DNA from: Azospirillum sp. RU38E
GTDB lineage: Bacteria; Pseudomonadota; Alphaproteobacteria; Azospirillales; Azospirillaceae
Direction of reading: 5' to 3'
Assembly (NCBI RefSeq): GCF_900188385.1
Contig: NZ_FZOI01000008.1
Location: 1-64,000 of the forward strand
Length of the DNA: 64,000 bases
This document shows positions 25,276-34,319 of the stretch, piece by piece. The notes beneath the pieces are model-generated. The model saw only the letters and a program-made list of their open reading frames with translations. It did no database searches and was not told where the DNA came from. How positions within the stretch are numbered: the first letter of the stretch is position 1; each line of letters begins with the position of its first letter. Both the position numbers and the translations under genes were made by a program.

Positions 25276-26847
25276 TCAAGCGGCTGGCGGTGCGCCCCCG
25301 CCCCGACGGCGCAGCAAACCTTTCAGTTCCCCCAGCCGGGCGGCCCCCAGCGCCAGGCAGAACAAGCCATAGCCAACCATGGCGGCCCCGATCAGCCCGG
25401 CCAGCGCCAGCACCTTCACCCCAGGGGCCGTGCTGTAAAGCCAGGGCTGCAACGCCCAGCCCAGGCCCCAGGCCAGCCCCCCCATCAGGGCGGCGGCGGC
25501 CGTGATGCGGGCCAGCCGCCCGGCCAGCCGTGGGTCCAGCTGCAGCAACCCGCGCCGGCGCAGGCCGATGGCCAGCAGCGCCACGTTCAACCACGCCGTC
25601 AGCCCCGGTGCCAGCGCCAGCCCGACATGGCCCAAGGGCCCGATCAGGGCCAGGGACACACCGACATTGCCCAGCAGCACCACCACCGCCACCCGCACCG
25701 GCCCCTTGGTATCCTGCCGGGCGAAATAGGCGGTGGAGAGGATCTTGGCGGCGATGAAGGCGGGGATGCCGATGGCATAGGCCTGCAGCGCGTCCGCCGT
25801 GGCGCGGGCGGCATCGGCCCCAAAGGCCCCACCTTCGAACAGCACATGGATCAGCGCATCGGGAATGGCGATCAGCGCCACCGCCGCCGGCAGGCCCAGT
25901 AAGGCAGCAAACTCCATCCCGCGTGACAGGCTGGTACGCGCCCCTTCATGATCCTCCGCCGTGATCTGGCGGGACAGCAGGGGCAGCAGGGCGGTACCCA
26001 CCGCCACGCCCACCACCGCCATGGGCAGCTGGTTCAACCGGTCGGCATATTGCAGATAGGAGACGGCCCCCGTGGGCAGCCAGGTGGCCAGATTGGTGCC
26101 GATCAGCAGGTTGAACTGATAAACCCCGGCCCCCAGGATGCCGGGGGCCAGCAGGGCGAACAGTTTCTTCACCCGGGGTGTCAGTTTGGGCCGGCGCAGC
26201 CGCACCACCATGCCGGCCCGCCGGCAGGCCAGGATCATCCAGACCAGTTGCGCCACACCGGCCACCGGCACACCCCAGGCCAGCACCCAATGCACCGGCA
26301 GCCCCAGCGGCTGGCTGGCCAGCAGGCCGGTGATCTGCACGATGTTCAACAGCACCGGTGCCGCCGCAAAGGGGCCATAGCGGCCCAGCGCGTTGAGGAT
26401 GGAGCCCAGCAGAGCGGTCAGCGAGATCAGCGCCAGATAGGGGAACATCACCTGCGACATGGAAACGGCCAGGGCGAACTGGCCGGGATCGTCGGTGAAA
26501 CCGGTCGCCATGACGGAGACGACCAGCGGCATGGCAAGCGCTATCACCGCGCTGAACAGCAGCAGCAGGGCCACCATGAAGGCCAATGCCTCTTCCGCCA
26601 GCCCCTTGGCGCTGTCATGGCCTTCCTTCTGCAGGGTGCCGCTGAACATGGGCAGGAAGGCAGCGGTGAAGGCCCCCTCGGCGAACAGGGAGCGGAACAG
26701 GTTGGGCAGGCGGAAGGCGACGAAAAACGCATCGGCCGCCGGCCCCGCCCCCAGATAGCGCGCCATCAGCATGTCACGCACAAAGCCCAGAACACGGGAC
26801 ACCATGGTAATGCCACCGACCGTGGCGATGGCGCGGGCGAAACTCAT
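25276..26847 (-). CDS. murJ: Lipid II flippase MurJ (MviN)
   Basis: The 523-residue polytopic protein has about 14 transmembrane helices and flips lipid-linked peptidoglycan precursor across the inner membrane. Hallmarks are TMVSRVLGFVRDMLMARYLG at the N-terminus, FFVAFRLPNLFRSLFAEGAF, and conserved FPYLALISLTALLGSILNAL. The basic residues of the central cavity region (GFVRD, FRLPN) are present. Length is normal. The last part is Gly/Ala-rich (RRRGGGAPPAA). An essential cell-wall gene is expected here. Confidence 0.97.
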   Translation of the reverse strand: MSFARAIATVGGITMVSRVLGFVRDMLMARYLGAGPAADAFFVAFRLPNLFRSLFAEGAFTAAFLPMFSGTLQKEGHDSAKGLAEEALAFMVALLLLFSAVIALAMPLVVSVMATGFTDDPGQFALAVSMSQVMFPYLALISLTALLGSILNALGRYGPFAAAPVLLNIVQITGLLASQPLGLPVHWVLAWGVPVAGVAQLVWMILACRRAGMVVRLRRPKLTPRVKKLFALLAPGILGAGVYQFNLLIGTNLATWLPTGAVSYLQYADRLNQLPMAVVGVAVGTALLPLLSRQITAEDHEGARTSLSRGMEFAALLGLPAAVALIAIPDALIHVLFEGGAFGADAARATADALQAYAIGIPAFIAAKILSTAYFARQDTKGPVRVAVVVLLGNVGVSLALIGPLGHVGLALAPGLTAWLNVALLAIGLRRRGLLQLDPRLAGRLARITAAAALMGGLAWGLGWALQPWLYSTAPGVKVLALAGLIGAAMVGYGLFCLALGAARLGELKGLLRRRGGGAPPAA

Positions 26848-26920
26848 GATGGGTGACCGGCTTTCATGGGGTGTGGGGGGATGGTTGATGCCGGCGGCGG
26901 CCCGGCTTTCCCTACCATAT

Positions 26921-27033
26921 CCGTCACCCCGGCGCAGGCCGGGGTCCAGGATCGTAGATCAATATGCCTGCCATTCTGGACCCCGGCCTTCGCCGGGGTG
27001 ACGGTGAAGAAAGCCGGGGTGACGGTGAAGAAG
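26921..27033. repeat. REP-type inverted pair (class 2) with short tandem duplication
   Basis: Arms 26921-26949 and 26976-27004 (29 bp) are inverted with one mismatch. Each has the core CACCCCGGCGCAGGCCGGGG or its complement. The right arm is followed by a tandem copy of GCCGGGGTGACGGTGAAGAA (about 26993-27012 and 27013-27033). This differs from the class 1 pair in core sequence (CGGCNNNGCCG rather than CGCGAAAGCG). The remainder of the gap up to 27125 shows no gene. Confidence 0.85.
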
Positions 27034-27125
27034 GAGGCAACGAGAGCCAAAAAGCTCTCTTGTCGGTGCCGCGTTCGTCGCCCCCGCTTACCCCAAAACC
27101 AAGGCGGGGAAAAGGCGGGTTGGGG

Positions 27126-27869
27126 TTAAATCCCCTTGCCCGGGCGTTCACGCGCCTGCGGGGGGCTGTCGCCGATGCCCTGGGAGGAATAACGCGCGAT
27201 GGCGTCGAAGGCGGCGGAGCGGAATTGGCGGCGCCACAAAACATAGGTCACCAGCGTGACCAGAGCGATAAAGATATAGGGATGCACCAGCCAGCCCAGG
27301 CTGGCAAAGGCGTAATAATAGCCGCGCAGGCCCCGGTTGAAGCTGGTGATGGCCAGCGTCATCATCTTGGCGGCGGCCTTGGCGGTGATATTGGCCTCGT
27401 CCCCCGGCTCCAGCGGGGCGGCCCCCACCAGGGCGATGGTGTAATTAAACTGCCGCACCGCCCAGGTGAAGCAGAAGAAGCTGTAGACGAAGATGCCCAG
27501 CAGCAGCACCAGCTTCAGCTCGAACAGGTAACGGTCCGTCTGCATGGTGAAGCCCAGCTCCATCACCTTCTGGTGCGAGGCTTCCGCAGAGGCCAGAACC
27601 CCCAGCAGACCGGCCAGCACCAGCACCGTGGTGCTGGCGAAGAAGGAGACGGAATGGATCAGATGGCCGATCAACATGCTGTCCATCACCCGGTTGTCCC
27701 GGTACAGCATGTTGGTCATCCAGCGGATGCGGATACGCAGCATATGCTGGTTCAGGCTGACCGGCGTGCGGTTGCGGCGGTCGGTCAGCCAACCATAGCC
27801 CCACCAGAGCAGGCTGAACCAGACCAGGGCCGCAATATCCAGGGGGGGCAAGGCAATCGACGGCATCAT
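27126..27869 (-). CDS. DUF599 family membrane protein
   Basis: The 247-residue protein has four or five transmembrane helices (LDIAALVWFSLLWWGYGWL, then FASTTVLVLAGLLGVLASA, LVLLLGIFVYSFFCFTWAVR). It carries the DUF599 pattern MLRIRIRWMTNMLYRDNRVM, as well as NITAKAAAKMMTLAITSFNR and GLRGYYYAFASLGWLVHPYI. Function of the family is unknown. The ATG at 27867-27869 begins MMPSIALPPLD and lies 10 bp past the stop of the pentapeptide gene, so the two are probably cotranscribed. Confidence 0.85.
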   Translation of the reverse strand: MMPSIALPPLDIAALVWFSLLWWGYGWLTDRRNRTPVSLNQHMLRIRIRWMTNMLYRDNRVMDSMLIGHLIHSVSFFASTTVLVLAGLLGVLASAEASHQKVMELGFTMQTDRYLFELKLVLLLGIFVYSFFCFTWAVRQFNYTIALVGAAPLEPGDEANITAKAAAKMMTLAITSFNRGLRGYYYAFASLGWLVHPYIFIALVTLVTYVLWRRQFRSAAFDAIARYSSQGIGDSPPQARERPGKGI

Positions 27870-27879
27870 GATGCCAGCA

Positions 27880-29391
27880 TCATCCCATTCGGTAGCGGGG
27901 CGCAACCAGCCCGTTGAGGTAGCTTTTCAGTTCCGCCGTCAGCGGCGCGAATTTCAAAGAGATGGTGCGCTCGGCCCCCTCGATCGCCACCACCTCGGCC
28001 GAGACCGGCACCGGGTCGCCGGCACCGGGGGCGGCGATCAGCAGGGTCATGCTCTCCCCCTCCCGGAACAGGGCCGGGTCGGCATCCAGCGCCACGCCGC
28101 CAAAGGACCAGTTGCGCGTTCTGGCGGCCCCCTTGCGGCTGCCCACCACCAACACCGGCTGGCTGAACCGGCGCAACCGGCGGCGCTGGGCATTCTCATC
28201 CCCGGCGGCCGTGCGCGTGGCCCCGGTCAGGTCAGCGCCACGCAGGTTCAGCCCCGTGGTGATGGCCCCGCCCAGATCGGCCTTGCGCAGGATGGCACCG
28301 GCCAGCACGGCGTTGGTCAGGTCCGCCCCGCGCAGGTTGGCCCCTTCCAGATTGGCGGGCCAGGTGCGGCCGCCGGCCATGGGCTGGGTGGTGACCTGGG
28401 CGCCGGCCAGATGGGCACCGGCCAGGTTCACCCGGCGCAGCGTCGCCCCGGCCAGCACCGCACCATCCAGCATGGCATCGCGCAGATCGCTGTAGGAAAG
28501 ATCAGCCATTTCCAGATGGCTGTCGGCGCAGTCCGCCCCCGTCAGGCGGCAGCGGCGCAGCCGGGCGCCGGCCAGATTGCGCCCATGCAGCACAGCCACA
28601 TCCAGTTCGGCCATATCCAGATCCAGCCGGGCGCCGCGTGCCCCGCCGCTGTCGATCCAGGCTTCATGCGCATCGACCATGGCGGCAAGCTCGACGGCCG
28701 GCACAGGACGGCGCGCCGGTTCAACCAGGGCGGCCATGGCGCCATCGGGCAGGTGCCGCCCGCGCGACAGCATGTCCGCCTCCACCATGGTGCCGGCCAA
28801 TTGCGCGCCCGACAGGTTGGCGCCGGACAGGTCCACCCCCAGCATCACGCATTTTGACAGGTCAGCCCCGGACAGGTCGGCATCCATCAAATCCGCCCCG
28901 GTCAGGTCGCAACCGGTCAGCTTGGCGGCACAGAGGATAGCGCGTTCCAGCCGCGCCTCCGTCAGCACGGCCGCCCCGTCACGGCGCTTGGCGCCGCTGC
29001 TGTCGGTCAGCGTGCCGGACCGGAAATCGGCCCCACGCAGAATAACATCGGCCATGATAGCGCGGTGCAGGTTGGCCCCGCGCAGATCGGCCCCGGTCAG
29101 GTTAGCGGATGACAGGTCCGCCCCCTCCAGATCGGCCCCGAACAGGTCAGCCCGGCTGAGATCGACGCCTTCCAGCACACAATTGGACAGGTTGGCCCCG
29201 GCCAGCCGCGCCTCTGCCAGCCGGGCACCCTTCAGATTCAGCCCGGACAGATCCTGGAATTGCAGCTCGGCACGGCGGCCGCCCTTGCCTTCCTGCCATT
29301 GCCGGTGCAGGCCCAGCTCCCGGCGCAAAAATTCCAGATCGCGGGCCGGTGGGGTGGCGGCGGGGGGGACGGTGGTGTGTGTGCTGCTCAT
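27880..29391 (-). CDS. Pentapeptide-repeat protein with C-terminal PilZ domain
   Basis: The 503-residue cytosolic protein has a short helical N-terminus (LEFLRRELGLHRQWQEGKGG) and a long pentapeptide-repeat region (A[D/N]LXX units, e.g. GANLSNCVLEGVDLSRADLF) from about residue 45 to 405, interrupted by a linker near 210-265. The C-terminal about 95 residues match PilZ: an RRRLRRFSQPVLV segment supplies the RxxxR motif and TRNWSFGGVAL the (D/N)xSxxG motif that together bind cyclic di-GMP. Pentapeptide repeats form a right-handed beta-helix, sometimes a DNA mimic. The combination suggests a c-di-GMP-responsive scaffold; this is inference. DUF599 follows and a bactofilin precedes it. Confidence 0.9.
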   Translation of the reverse strand: MSSTHTTVPPAATPPARDLEFLRRELGLHRQWQEGKGGRRAELQFQDLSGLNLKGARLAEARLAGANLSNCVLEGVDLSRADLFGADLEGADLSSANLTGADLRGANLHRAIMADVILRGADFRSGTLTDSSGAKRRDGAAVLTEARLERAILCAAKLTGCDLTGADLMDADLSGADLSKCVMLGVDLSGANLSGAQLAGTMVEADMLSRGRHLPDGAMAALVEPARRPVPAVELAAMVDAHEAWIDSGGARGARLDLDMAELDVAVLHGRNLAGARLRRCRLTGADCADSHLEMADLSYSDLRDAMLDGAVLAGATLRRVNLAGAHLAGAQVTTQPMAGGRTWPANLEGANLRGADLTNAVLAGAILRKADLGGAITTGLNLRGADLTGATRTAAGDENAQRRRLRRFSQPVLVVGSRKGAARTRNWSFGGVALDADPALFREGESMTLLIAAPGAGDPVPVSAEVVAIEGAERTISLKFAPLTAELKSYLNGLVAPRYRMG

Positions 29392-29482
29392 CGGGGGCTC
29401 AAGCGGCAGAAGGCGTGGCAAGGGCCGCACACTATACCGGTATTCCGCAACAATATATCTAAAATACAATCAATTCAGTCGC

Positions 29483-29518
29483 CCCATCTGTCCGCAGGGG
29501 AGATCGCGGACAGATGGG
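29483..29518 (-). terminator. Hairpin after the bactofilin gene, possible terminator
   Basis: A perfect 13 bp inverted repeat, CCCATCTGTCCGC (29483-29495) with GCGGACAGATGGG (29506-29518), lies just past the bactofilin stop. On the minus strand it is followed by a moderately T-rich stretch but not a clean T run, so terminator function is plausible rather than certain. Confidence 0.55.
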
Positions 29519-29530
29519 AGAAGCAGAGAC

Positions 29531-29950
29531 TCAGGCGCCGGCCTTGCCGGTCTGCAGCGTGCCGGTGACGGCACCGCCATCGGCGATGGAAATGCGGCCA
29601 TAGCGGATGGTGCCTTCCACCTGGCCGGTTTCACCCACGGACAACATGCCCGTCACCTCAATGGTGCCGGTGGCGCGGCCATTGACGCGCATCTGTTCCA
29701 CCTTGGCCGTGCCTTCAAAATGGCCGCCCTCGGCCACTTCCAGGATCTTGATCTCGCTCAGCGTGACATCAACCAGCCGCCCCGCCACATGCAGCGTATG
29801 ACAGTGGGAAATCTTCGCCCCCTCGATCCGCGCTTCGGTGGCGATGCTGGTGATGCCGCCGGTGGCGGGGGTGCCGTCGGCCACCGGTTCGGTGATGCCG
29901 TTGAAGCCGGGGCGCTGGAAGCTGCGCGGGTCCAGAATATCGTTCGGCAT
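29531..29950 (-). CDS. Bactofilin
   Basis: The 139-residue protein has the bactofilin (DUF583) beta-helical core flanked by short unstructured ends. The core consists of repeated hydrophobic strands with Gly turns: KILEVAEGGHFEGTAKVEQM, GTIEVTGMLSVGETGQVEGT, RISIADGGAVTGTL. Bactofilins polymerise without nucleotide at the membrane and help shape cells or position envelope enzymes. Start at the ATG 29948-29950 (MPNDILDPRSF). It is divergent from argD. The unusual substitution of His/Cys in AKISHCHTLHVAGRLVDVTL may be lineage-specific. Confidence 0.85.
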   Translation of the reverse strand: MPNDILDPRSFQRPGFNGITEPVADGTPATGGITSIATEARIEGAKISHCHTLHVAGRLVDVTLSEIKILEVAEGGHFEGTAKVEQMRVNGRATGTIEVTGMLSVGETGQVEGTIRYGRISIADGGAVTGTLQTGKAGA

Positions 29951-30176
29951 AGCCTTGAGCACTCTCCGCCTGTGGGCTGGGAAACCCGGATGTCGCACCT
30001 GATCCGGCCGACGGGGCCACAGCAATTTCGGCCGGATGCGGCACCATGGCCTGCCCCCGTCACCGAAATGTCAAATGCCCCCGCCTGACCTGTCGTTTCG
30101 GCTCCATTCATAAGCTGAAAGGGTTAAATCCGCAACGCCTCTTGCCCGTATCACAAGAGGGATGCGCGCGGTTGCG

Positions 30177-30205
30177 TTGACAGGCCCCGCGCGTGCGAAC
30201 AATAG
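30177..30205 (+). promoter_or_regulatory. Candidate sigma-70 promoter for argD-argF-hslO
   Basis: TTGACA at 30177-30182 matches the -35 consensus exactly. After 17 bp, CAATAG at 30200-30205 is a weak -10. It lies 75 bp before the argD start in the 329 bp divergent gap with the bactofilin gene (29951-30279). Nothing else was recognised in that gap. Confidence 0.45.
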
Positions 30206-30279
30206 TCGCCGCTCTGGCGGAAATTTACTTTTCGCGCATCCGCCCGCCACGACACTTTCTGCTGTCAGGAGTATGTCCC

Positions 30280-31449
30280 GTGATCCCAGTCGTGATGCCC
30301 ACCTATTCCCGGATCGACACCGTGTTCGAACGGGGTGAAGGCGCCTATCTGTGGGACACCAACGGCCGACGATTCCTGGATTTCACCGCCGGCATCGCGG
30401 TGAACGCCCTTGGCCACGCGCACCCCTATCTGGTGGAAAAGCTGGCGGAGCAGGCGGGCAAGCTGTGGCACACCTCCAACCTGTTCCGGGTGGCGGGGCA
30501 GGAGAAGCTGGGCGCACGGCTGAAGGAACTGACCTTTGCCGACACCATGTTCTTCACCAATTCCGGCGTGGAAGCCTGGGAATGCGCGGTGAAGACGGTG
30601 CGCAAGTACCATCATGACACCGGCCACCCGGAAAAGACCCGCTTCATCGTTGTGGGCGGGGCCTTCCATGGCCGTTCGACCACCGCCATCGCGGCCGCCA
30701 AGTCGGAAAAGATGGTGGGCGGTTTCGGCCCGCTGCTGGATGCGTTCGATCAGGTGTCTTACGACAACCTGAACGAGCTGCGGGCCGCCATCACGCCGGA
30801 GACGGCCGCCATCATGGTGGAACCGATTCTGGGCGAAGGCGGCATCCGCCCGGCCAGCATTGAATATCTGAAGGCGCTGCGCGCCACGGCCGATGAATTC
30901 GGCCTGCTGCTGGTTTTCGATGAAATCCAGTGCGGCGTCGGCCGTACCGGCAAGCTGTTCGCCTATGAATGGGCCGGTATCGAACCGGATGTGATGTGCA
31001 TTGCCAAGGGCATTGGCGGCGGCTTCCCCGTTGGCGCCTGCCTGGCCACGGAAAAGGCCGCCGTCGGCATGGTGCCCGGCACCCATGGCAGCACCTTTGG
31101 CGGCAACCCGCTGGCCATGGCGGTGGCCAATGCCGTGCTGGATGTCATCACCGCCCCCGGTTTCCTGGATCAGGTCACCCAGACCGGCGACCTGTTGAAG
31201 GGCAAGCTGGAGGAACTGGTCGCCCGCTATCCCACCGTTCTGGCAGAGGCACGCGGCAAGGGCCTGATGCTTGGCCTGAAATGCGTGGTGAATTATGCCG
31301 ATATGGTGACCCGCCTGCGTGAAAACGGCCTGCTGGTCGTGGGGGCGGCGGATAATGTGGTGCGCATCCTGCCGCCGCTGACCATCGGCGAAAAGGAAGT
31401 GACCGAAGCGATGGAAATCTTGGAAAAGACCTGCCGGGAGTTCGCATGA
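30280..31449 (+). CDS. argD: Acetylornithine aminotransferase
   Basis: The 389-residue PLP enzyme makes N-acetylornithine from the semialdehyde in arginine synthesis (it may also act on succinyldiaminopimelate). Start: GTG at 30280 preceded by AGGAG, giving [20 protein letters not shown], which matches family N-termini; an upstream ATG would add an unrelated leader. Motifs include [53 protein letters not shown], and the PLP lysine Lys243 in [14 protein letters not shown]. First gene of a three-gene operon with 4 bp overlaps. Confidence 0.96.
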   Translation: MIPVVMPTYSRIDTVFERGEGAYLWDTNGRRFLDFTAGIAVNALGHAHPYLVEKLAEQAGKLWHTSNLFRVAGQEKLGARLKELTFADTMFFTNSGVEAWECAVKTVRKYHHDTGHPEKTRFIVVGGAFHGRSTTAIAAAKSEKMVGGFGPLLDAFDQVSYDNLNELRAAITPETAAIMVEPILGEGGIRPASIEYLKALRATADEFGLLLVFDEIQCGVGRTGKLFAYEWAGIEPDVMCIAKGIGGGFPVGACLATEKAAVGMVPGTHGSTFGGNPLAMAVANAVLDVITAPGFLDQVTQTGDLLKGKLEELVARYPTVLAEARGKGLMLGLKCVVNYADMVTRLRENGLLVVGAADNVVRILPPLTIGEKEVTEAMEILEKTCREFA

Positions 31450-32363
31450 TGGGTTCCACGAGCCAGGTTCGCCATTTTCTGGATATCCACCAGCATGATC
31501 TGGCCAGCCTGCGCCGGATGCTGGACAGTGCCGCCACGATGAAGCGCGGGGCCGGGGCGGAAAAGCCGCTGCTGGGCAAGACCCTGGCGCTGATCTTCGA
31601 AAAGCCCAGCACCCGCACCCGCGTCTCGTTCGAGGTGGGGATGCGCCAGCTGGGCGGTGAGGTGATCTGCCTGACCGGCAAAGAAATCCAGTTGGGCCAT
31701 GGGGAGACGATTGCCGATACGGCGCGCGTGCTGTCCCGCTATGTCGATATCATCATGCTGCGCACCGATCATGAAGCGAAGCTGCATGAGATGGCGGCGG
31801 CCGCCAGCGTGCCGGTGATCAACGGGCTGACCGACAGTTCGCACCCGGTGCAGATCATGGCCGACATCCTGACCTTTGAGGAACGCAAGGGTTCCATCAA
31901 GGATGCGGTGGTCTGCTGGACCGGCGACGCCAACAATGTCTGCGAAAGCTGGATCCATGCGGCGGTGCTGTTCGATTTCGAACTGCGCATCGCCTGTCCG
32001 GAGGAATTGTCCCCCCCGGCAGCCACCATGGACTGGGTGCACCAGCATAATGGCCGCGTCAGCATCACCCGTAACGTGGAAGTGGCGGCGGCGGATGCCG
32101 ACGCCATCGTCACCGACACCTGGGTATCGATGCACAATAAGGACGGTCAGCGCCGTCACAATCTGCTGAAGCCATATCAGGTCAACGCCCATGTCATGGG
32201 TCTGGCGAAAAAAGACGCCATATTCATGCATTGTCTCCCGGCCCACCGGGAGGAGGAGGTGACCTCCGCCGTGATCGACGGCCCGCAATCAGCGGTCTGG
32301 GATGAGGCGGAGAACCGTATGCACGCCCAGAAGGGCATTCTGACCTGGTGCCTTGACCGATGA
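31446..32363 (+). CDS. argF: Ornithine carbamoyltransferase
   Basis: The 305-residue enzyme carbamoylates ornithine to citrulline. The carbamoyl-phosphate site is [20 protein letters not shown]. The HPVQ motif is in [16 protein letters not shown], the ornithine-binding region has DTWVSMH, and the catalytic HCLP motif is in [13 protein letters not shown]. It overlaps argD by 4 bp (ATGA) and hslO by 4 bp, implying translational coupling. The argD-argF-hslO order is common in alphaproteobacteria. Confidence 0.97.
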   Translation: MMGSTSQVRHFLDIHQHDLASLRRMLDSAATMKRGAGAEKPLLGKTLALIFEKPSTRTRVSFEVGMRQLGGEVICLTGKEIQLGHGETIADTARVLSRYVDIIMLRTDHEAKLHEMAAAASVPVINGLTDSSHPVQIMADILTFEERKGSIKDAVVCWTGDANNVCESWIHAAVLFDFELRIACPEELSPPAATMDWVHQHNGRVSITRNVEVAAADADAIVTDTWVSMHNKDGQRRHNLLKPYQVNAHVMGLAKKDAIFMHCLPAHREEEVTSAVIDGPQSAVWDEAENRMHAQKGILTWCLDR

Positions 32364-33334
32364 CTTCGTCTGAACCCGTGGCGGGCGGCCCCCGCCACGA
32401 TACCGATCTTGTTTCGTCTGAATTCGATATCGTCCAGCCCTTCCAGCTCGACAGCGCCTCCTTCCGGGGGCGTTTTGTCCGGCTGGGTCCGGCGCTGGAC
32501 GAGATCCTGACCCGTCATGCCTATCCCGTGCAGGTGCAGCCGCTGCTGGCGGAAACCATCCTGCTGGCGACAACGCTGGCCTCTGCCCTGAAATATGAGG
32601 GGATTTTCACCCTGCAGACCAAGGGCGACGGGCCGGTCGCCTATACCGTCTCCGACGTCACTTCGGTCGGCGATATGCGCGGCTATGCCCGTTTTGATGC
32701 CGACCGGCTGGCGGCGCAGATGGAGCATAAGGGCTTCCAGGCCGATCTGGGGTCGCTGCTGGGGGCGGGTTATGTCGCCTTCACGGTGGACCAGGGCGAA
32801 CATACCGAACGCTATCAGGGCATTGTGGAACTGCGCGGTGCCGCCATGGCTGACGCCGTGCGCCATTATTTCCGCCAGTCCGAACAGATGGCCACCGCCA
32901 TCAAATCCTTTGTGGGTAAGGACAAGGACGGCAAATGGGTCGGCGGCGCCATCATGCTGCAGGCCCTGCCGCCGGAAACGGCGGGCGTGATGGCCGAACA
33001 TGTCCAGGGCAGCCGGGAAGAAGACTGGAACCGCGCCGCCATTCTGCTGGAAACGGTGACGGCGGCCGAGTTGCTGGATGGTGGGCTGGCGGCCAATGAC
33101 CTGATCTACCGTCTGTTCCACGAGGAAAGCCCGCGCATTTACGAACGCACCGCCCTGCGGGCCGGTTGCCGCTGCTCGCGGGAGCGGGTGGAAAATGTGC
33201 TGCGCAGCCTGGACCGGTCGGAACTGGACGATCTGCGTGTCGACGGGGAGGTGCGGGTCAATTGCGAATTCTGCAATTCCACCTACGCCTTCGATGATGC
33301 GGCGCTGGACAAGGTGTATGGCGGCGGCTTCTGA
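32360..33334 (+). CDS. hslO: Redox-regulated chaperone Hsp33
   Basis: The 324-residue cytosolic holdase is activated when oxidation releases its zinc. The N-terminal domain contains [20 protein letters not shown] and [20 protein letters not shown]. The C-terminal redox switch has a Cys-x-Cys pair (Cys270 and Cys272 in [10 protein letters not shown]) and a Cys-x-x-Cys pair (Cys302 and Cys305 in [12 protein letters not shown]). All four zinc ligands are present. A roughly 30-residue N-terminal extension precedes the conserved region. Third gene of the arg operon. Confidence 0.97.
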   Translation: MTSSEPVAGGPRHDTDLVSSEFDIVQPFQLDSASFRGRFVRLGPALDEILTRHAYPVQVQPLLAETILLATTLASALKYEGIFTLQTKGDGPVAYTVSDVTSVGDMRGYARFDADRLAAQMEHKGFQADLGSLLGAGYVAFTVDQGEHTERYQGIVELRGAAMADAVRHYFRQSEQMATAIKSFVGKDKDGKWVGGAIMLQALPPETAGVMAEHVQGSREEDWNRAAILLETVTAAELLDGGLAANDLIYRLFHEESPRIYERTALRAGCRCSRERVENVLRSLDRSELDDLRVDGEVRVNCEFCNSTYAFDDAALDKVYGGGF

Positions 33335-33425
33335 CCGGCCGATCACACCAACAATATTGCCCTTTGCCGATTGCCGCCCCATCTGCCTGGATGGGGCGGC
33401 TTTCTTTTGCGGGAGTTGGCGGAAG

Positions 33426-33866
33426 ATGATCTCAGCGATCAGGTTTGGCGGGGCGGTACTGGCCCTGGCGCTGCTGGGTGGTTGTGCCGGCAGAACGGAT
33501 GTGCGGGCCACCGCCCCATCGCAGCTGGCCGGCATGGCAGAAACAGCCCTGTTTTCCTGTGCCGGGGTGCCCGACCGCCAGGGAACGGCCGCCGATGGCG
33601 CCCGCATCTATGTCTATCAGCGCACAGCCGGGCAGAAGGATGCCCCCTCCGTGCAGATCGGCCTGGGCGGTGGCGGTCGGCATGTTGGCGGTGGGCTGGG
33701 CATCAGCCTGCCGGTGGGCAGCCGCCCGCCCGATGGCTGTGAGGCGACCTTCACCGTGCGGGATGGCAAGGTCGCCAGTCTGTTTTTCACCCCGGATCAG
33801 GATGACCGCGACGCCTGTTATACCATTGTCGAGAATTGCCTGCCGGCCGTTCCTGCCCGACAATAG
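33426..33866 (+). CDS. Putative lipoprotein, unknown function
   Basis: The 146-residue protein has a lipoprotein signal peptide (MISAIRFGGAVLALALLGGC; the lipobox Cys is residue 20), then a short domain with two pairs of cysteines. Recognisable pieces are ALFSCAGVPDRQGTAADGAR, a Gly-rich strand pair and YTIVENCLPAVP. The middle (QIGLGGGGRHVGGGLGISLP) is glycine-rich. Small lipoproteins of this layout are widespread in alphaproteobacteria without known function (recalled). It stands 91 bp after hslO and could be read from the same transcript. Confidence 0.75.
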   Translation: MISAIRFGGAVLALALLGGCAGRTDVRATAPSQLAGMAETALFSCAGVPDRQGTAADGARIYVYQRTAGQKDAPSVQIGLGGGGRHVGGGLGISLPVGSRPPDGCEATFTVRDGKVASLFFTPDQDDRDACYTIVENCLPAVPARQ

Positions 33867-33978
33867 GAACCGCAGCGGTCCTGCCGGATGGGGGTGGTGG
33901 GATGATTGCCGGCAGAATGGCGGAATTCCAGGGGTTTAACGGAAAATGCGTGGGCAAGAGGGTGATGATGGGCGCGAC

Positions 33979-34134
33979 ATGGCCAGCGGGGGCCGTCGCG
34001 TGCAGGTGGATAATCCGGCACCGGCACTGACGCCGGAGCAGCTGTTGCAGGCAAAACAGGCCGAACGCATCCGCGACTTGGAGCGGTTGATGCGTGCCGC
34101 CATCGGCTTTGCCCGCGACGGATCGTCGCAGTAA
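33979..34134 (+). CDS. Possible small protein, 51 residues, unknown
   Basis: A short open frame with coding-like composition ends in a charged helix: TPEQLLQAKQAERIRDLERL then MRAAIGFARDG. The ATG at 33979 has a weak GGGCG site; an in-frame ATG at 33946 is an alternative with AGGGG about 13 bp upstream. The stop TAA lies on the first bases of a palindromic repeat. No recognised domain; it could be spurious. Confidence 0.4.
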   Translation: MASGGRRVQVDNPAPALTPEQLLQAKQAERIRDLERLMRAAIGFARDGSSQ

Positions 34135-34265
34135 CATCAAGGGGCATGGGACATGCCCCTTGATGTTTTCCCGGGCCCTTACGGGCACATCCACCGCCTG
34201 GGCTGACGCGGCTACGCGCGCCGGGCCGCCGGTCGGCGGCCCGCAGCTCCCCCTGCCAAGGCGGT
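34133..34265. repeat. Interspersed palindromic element, copy 5
   Basis: Hairpin A is a perfect 16 bp repeat, AACATCAAGGGGCATG (34133-34148) with CATGCCCCTTGATGTT (34152-34167), loop GGA. The core follows in the same order as copy 2 but is more diverged (CGCCTGGGCTGACGCGGCTA, then GGGCCGCCGGTCGGCGGCCC). The right end CTGCCAAGGCGGTGG resembles the first arm of hairpin B. Confidence 0.75.
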
Positions 34266-34319
34266 GGAGACAGTGGCCGCCCCGTGCTAGAGGGAAAAGC
34301 CCCCTCCCAACCCCGCCGG

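Noticed and set aside
28200-29270. Dense short repeats (CAGGTCNGCCCC-like) in the pentapeptide gene
   Set aside because: They encode A(D/N)LXX pentapeptides in an uninterrupted frame, not a non-coding repeat array.
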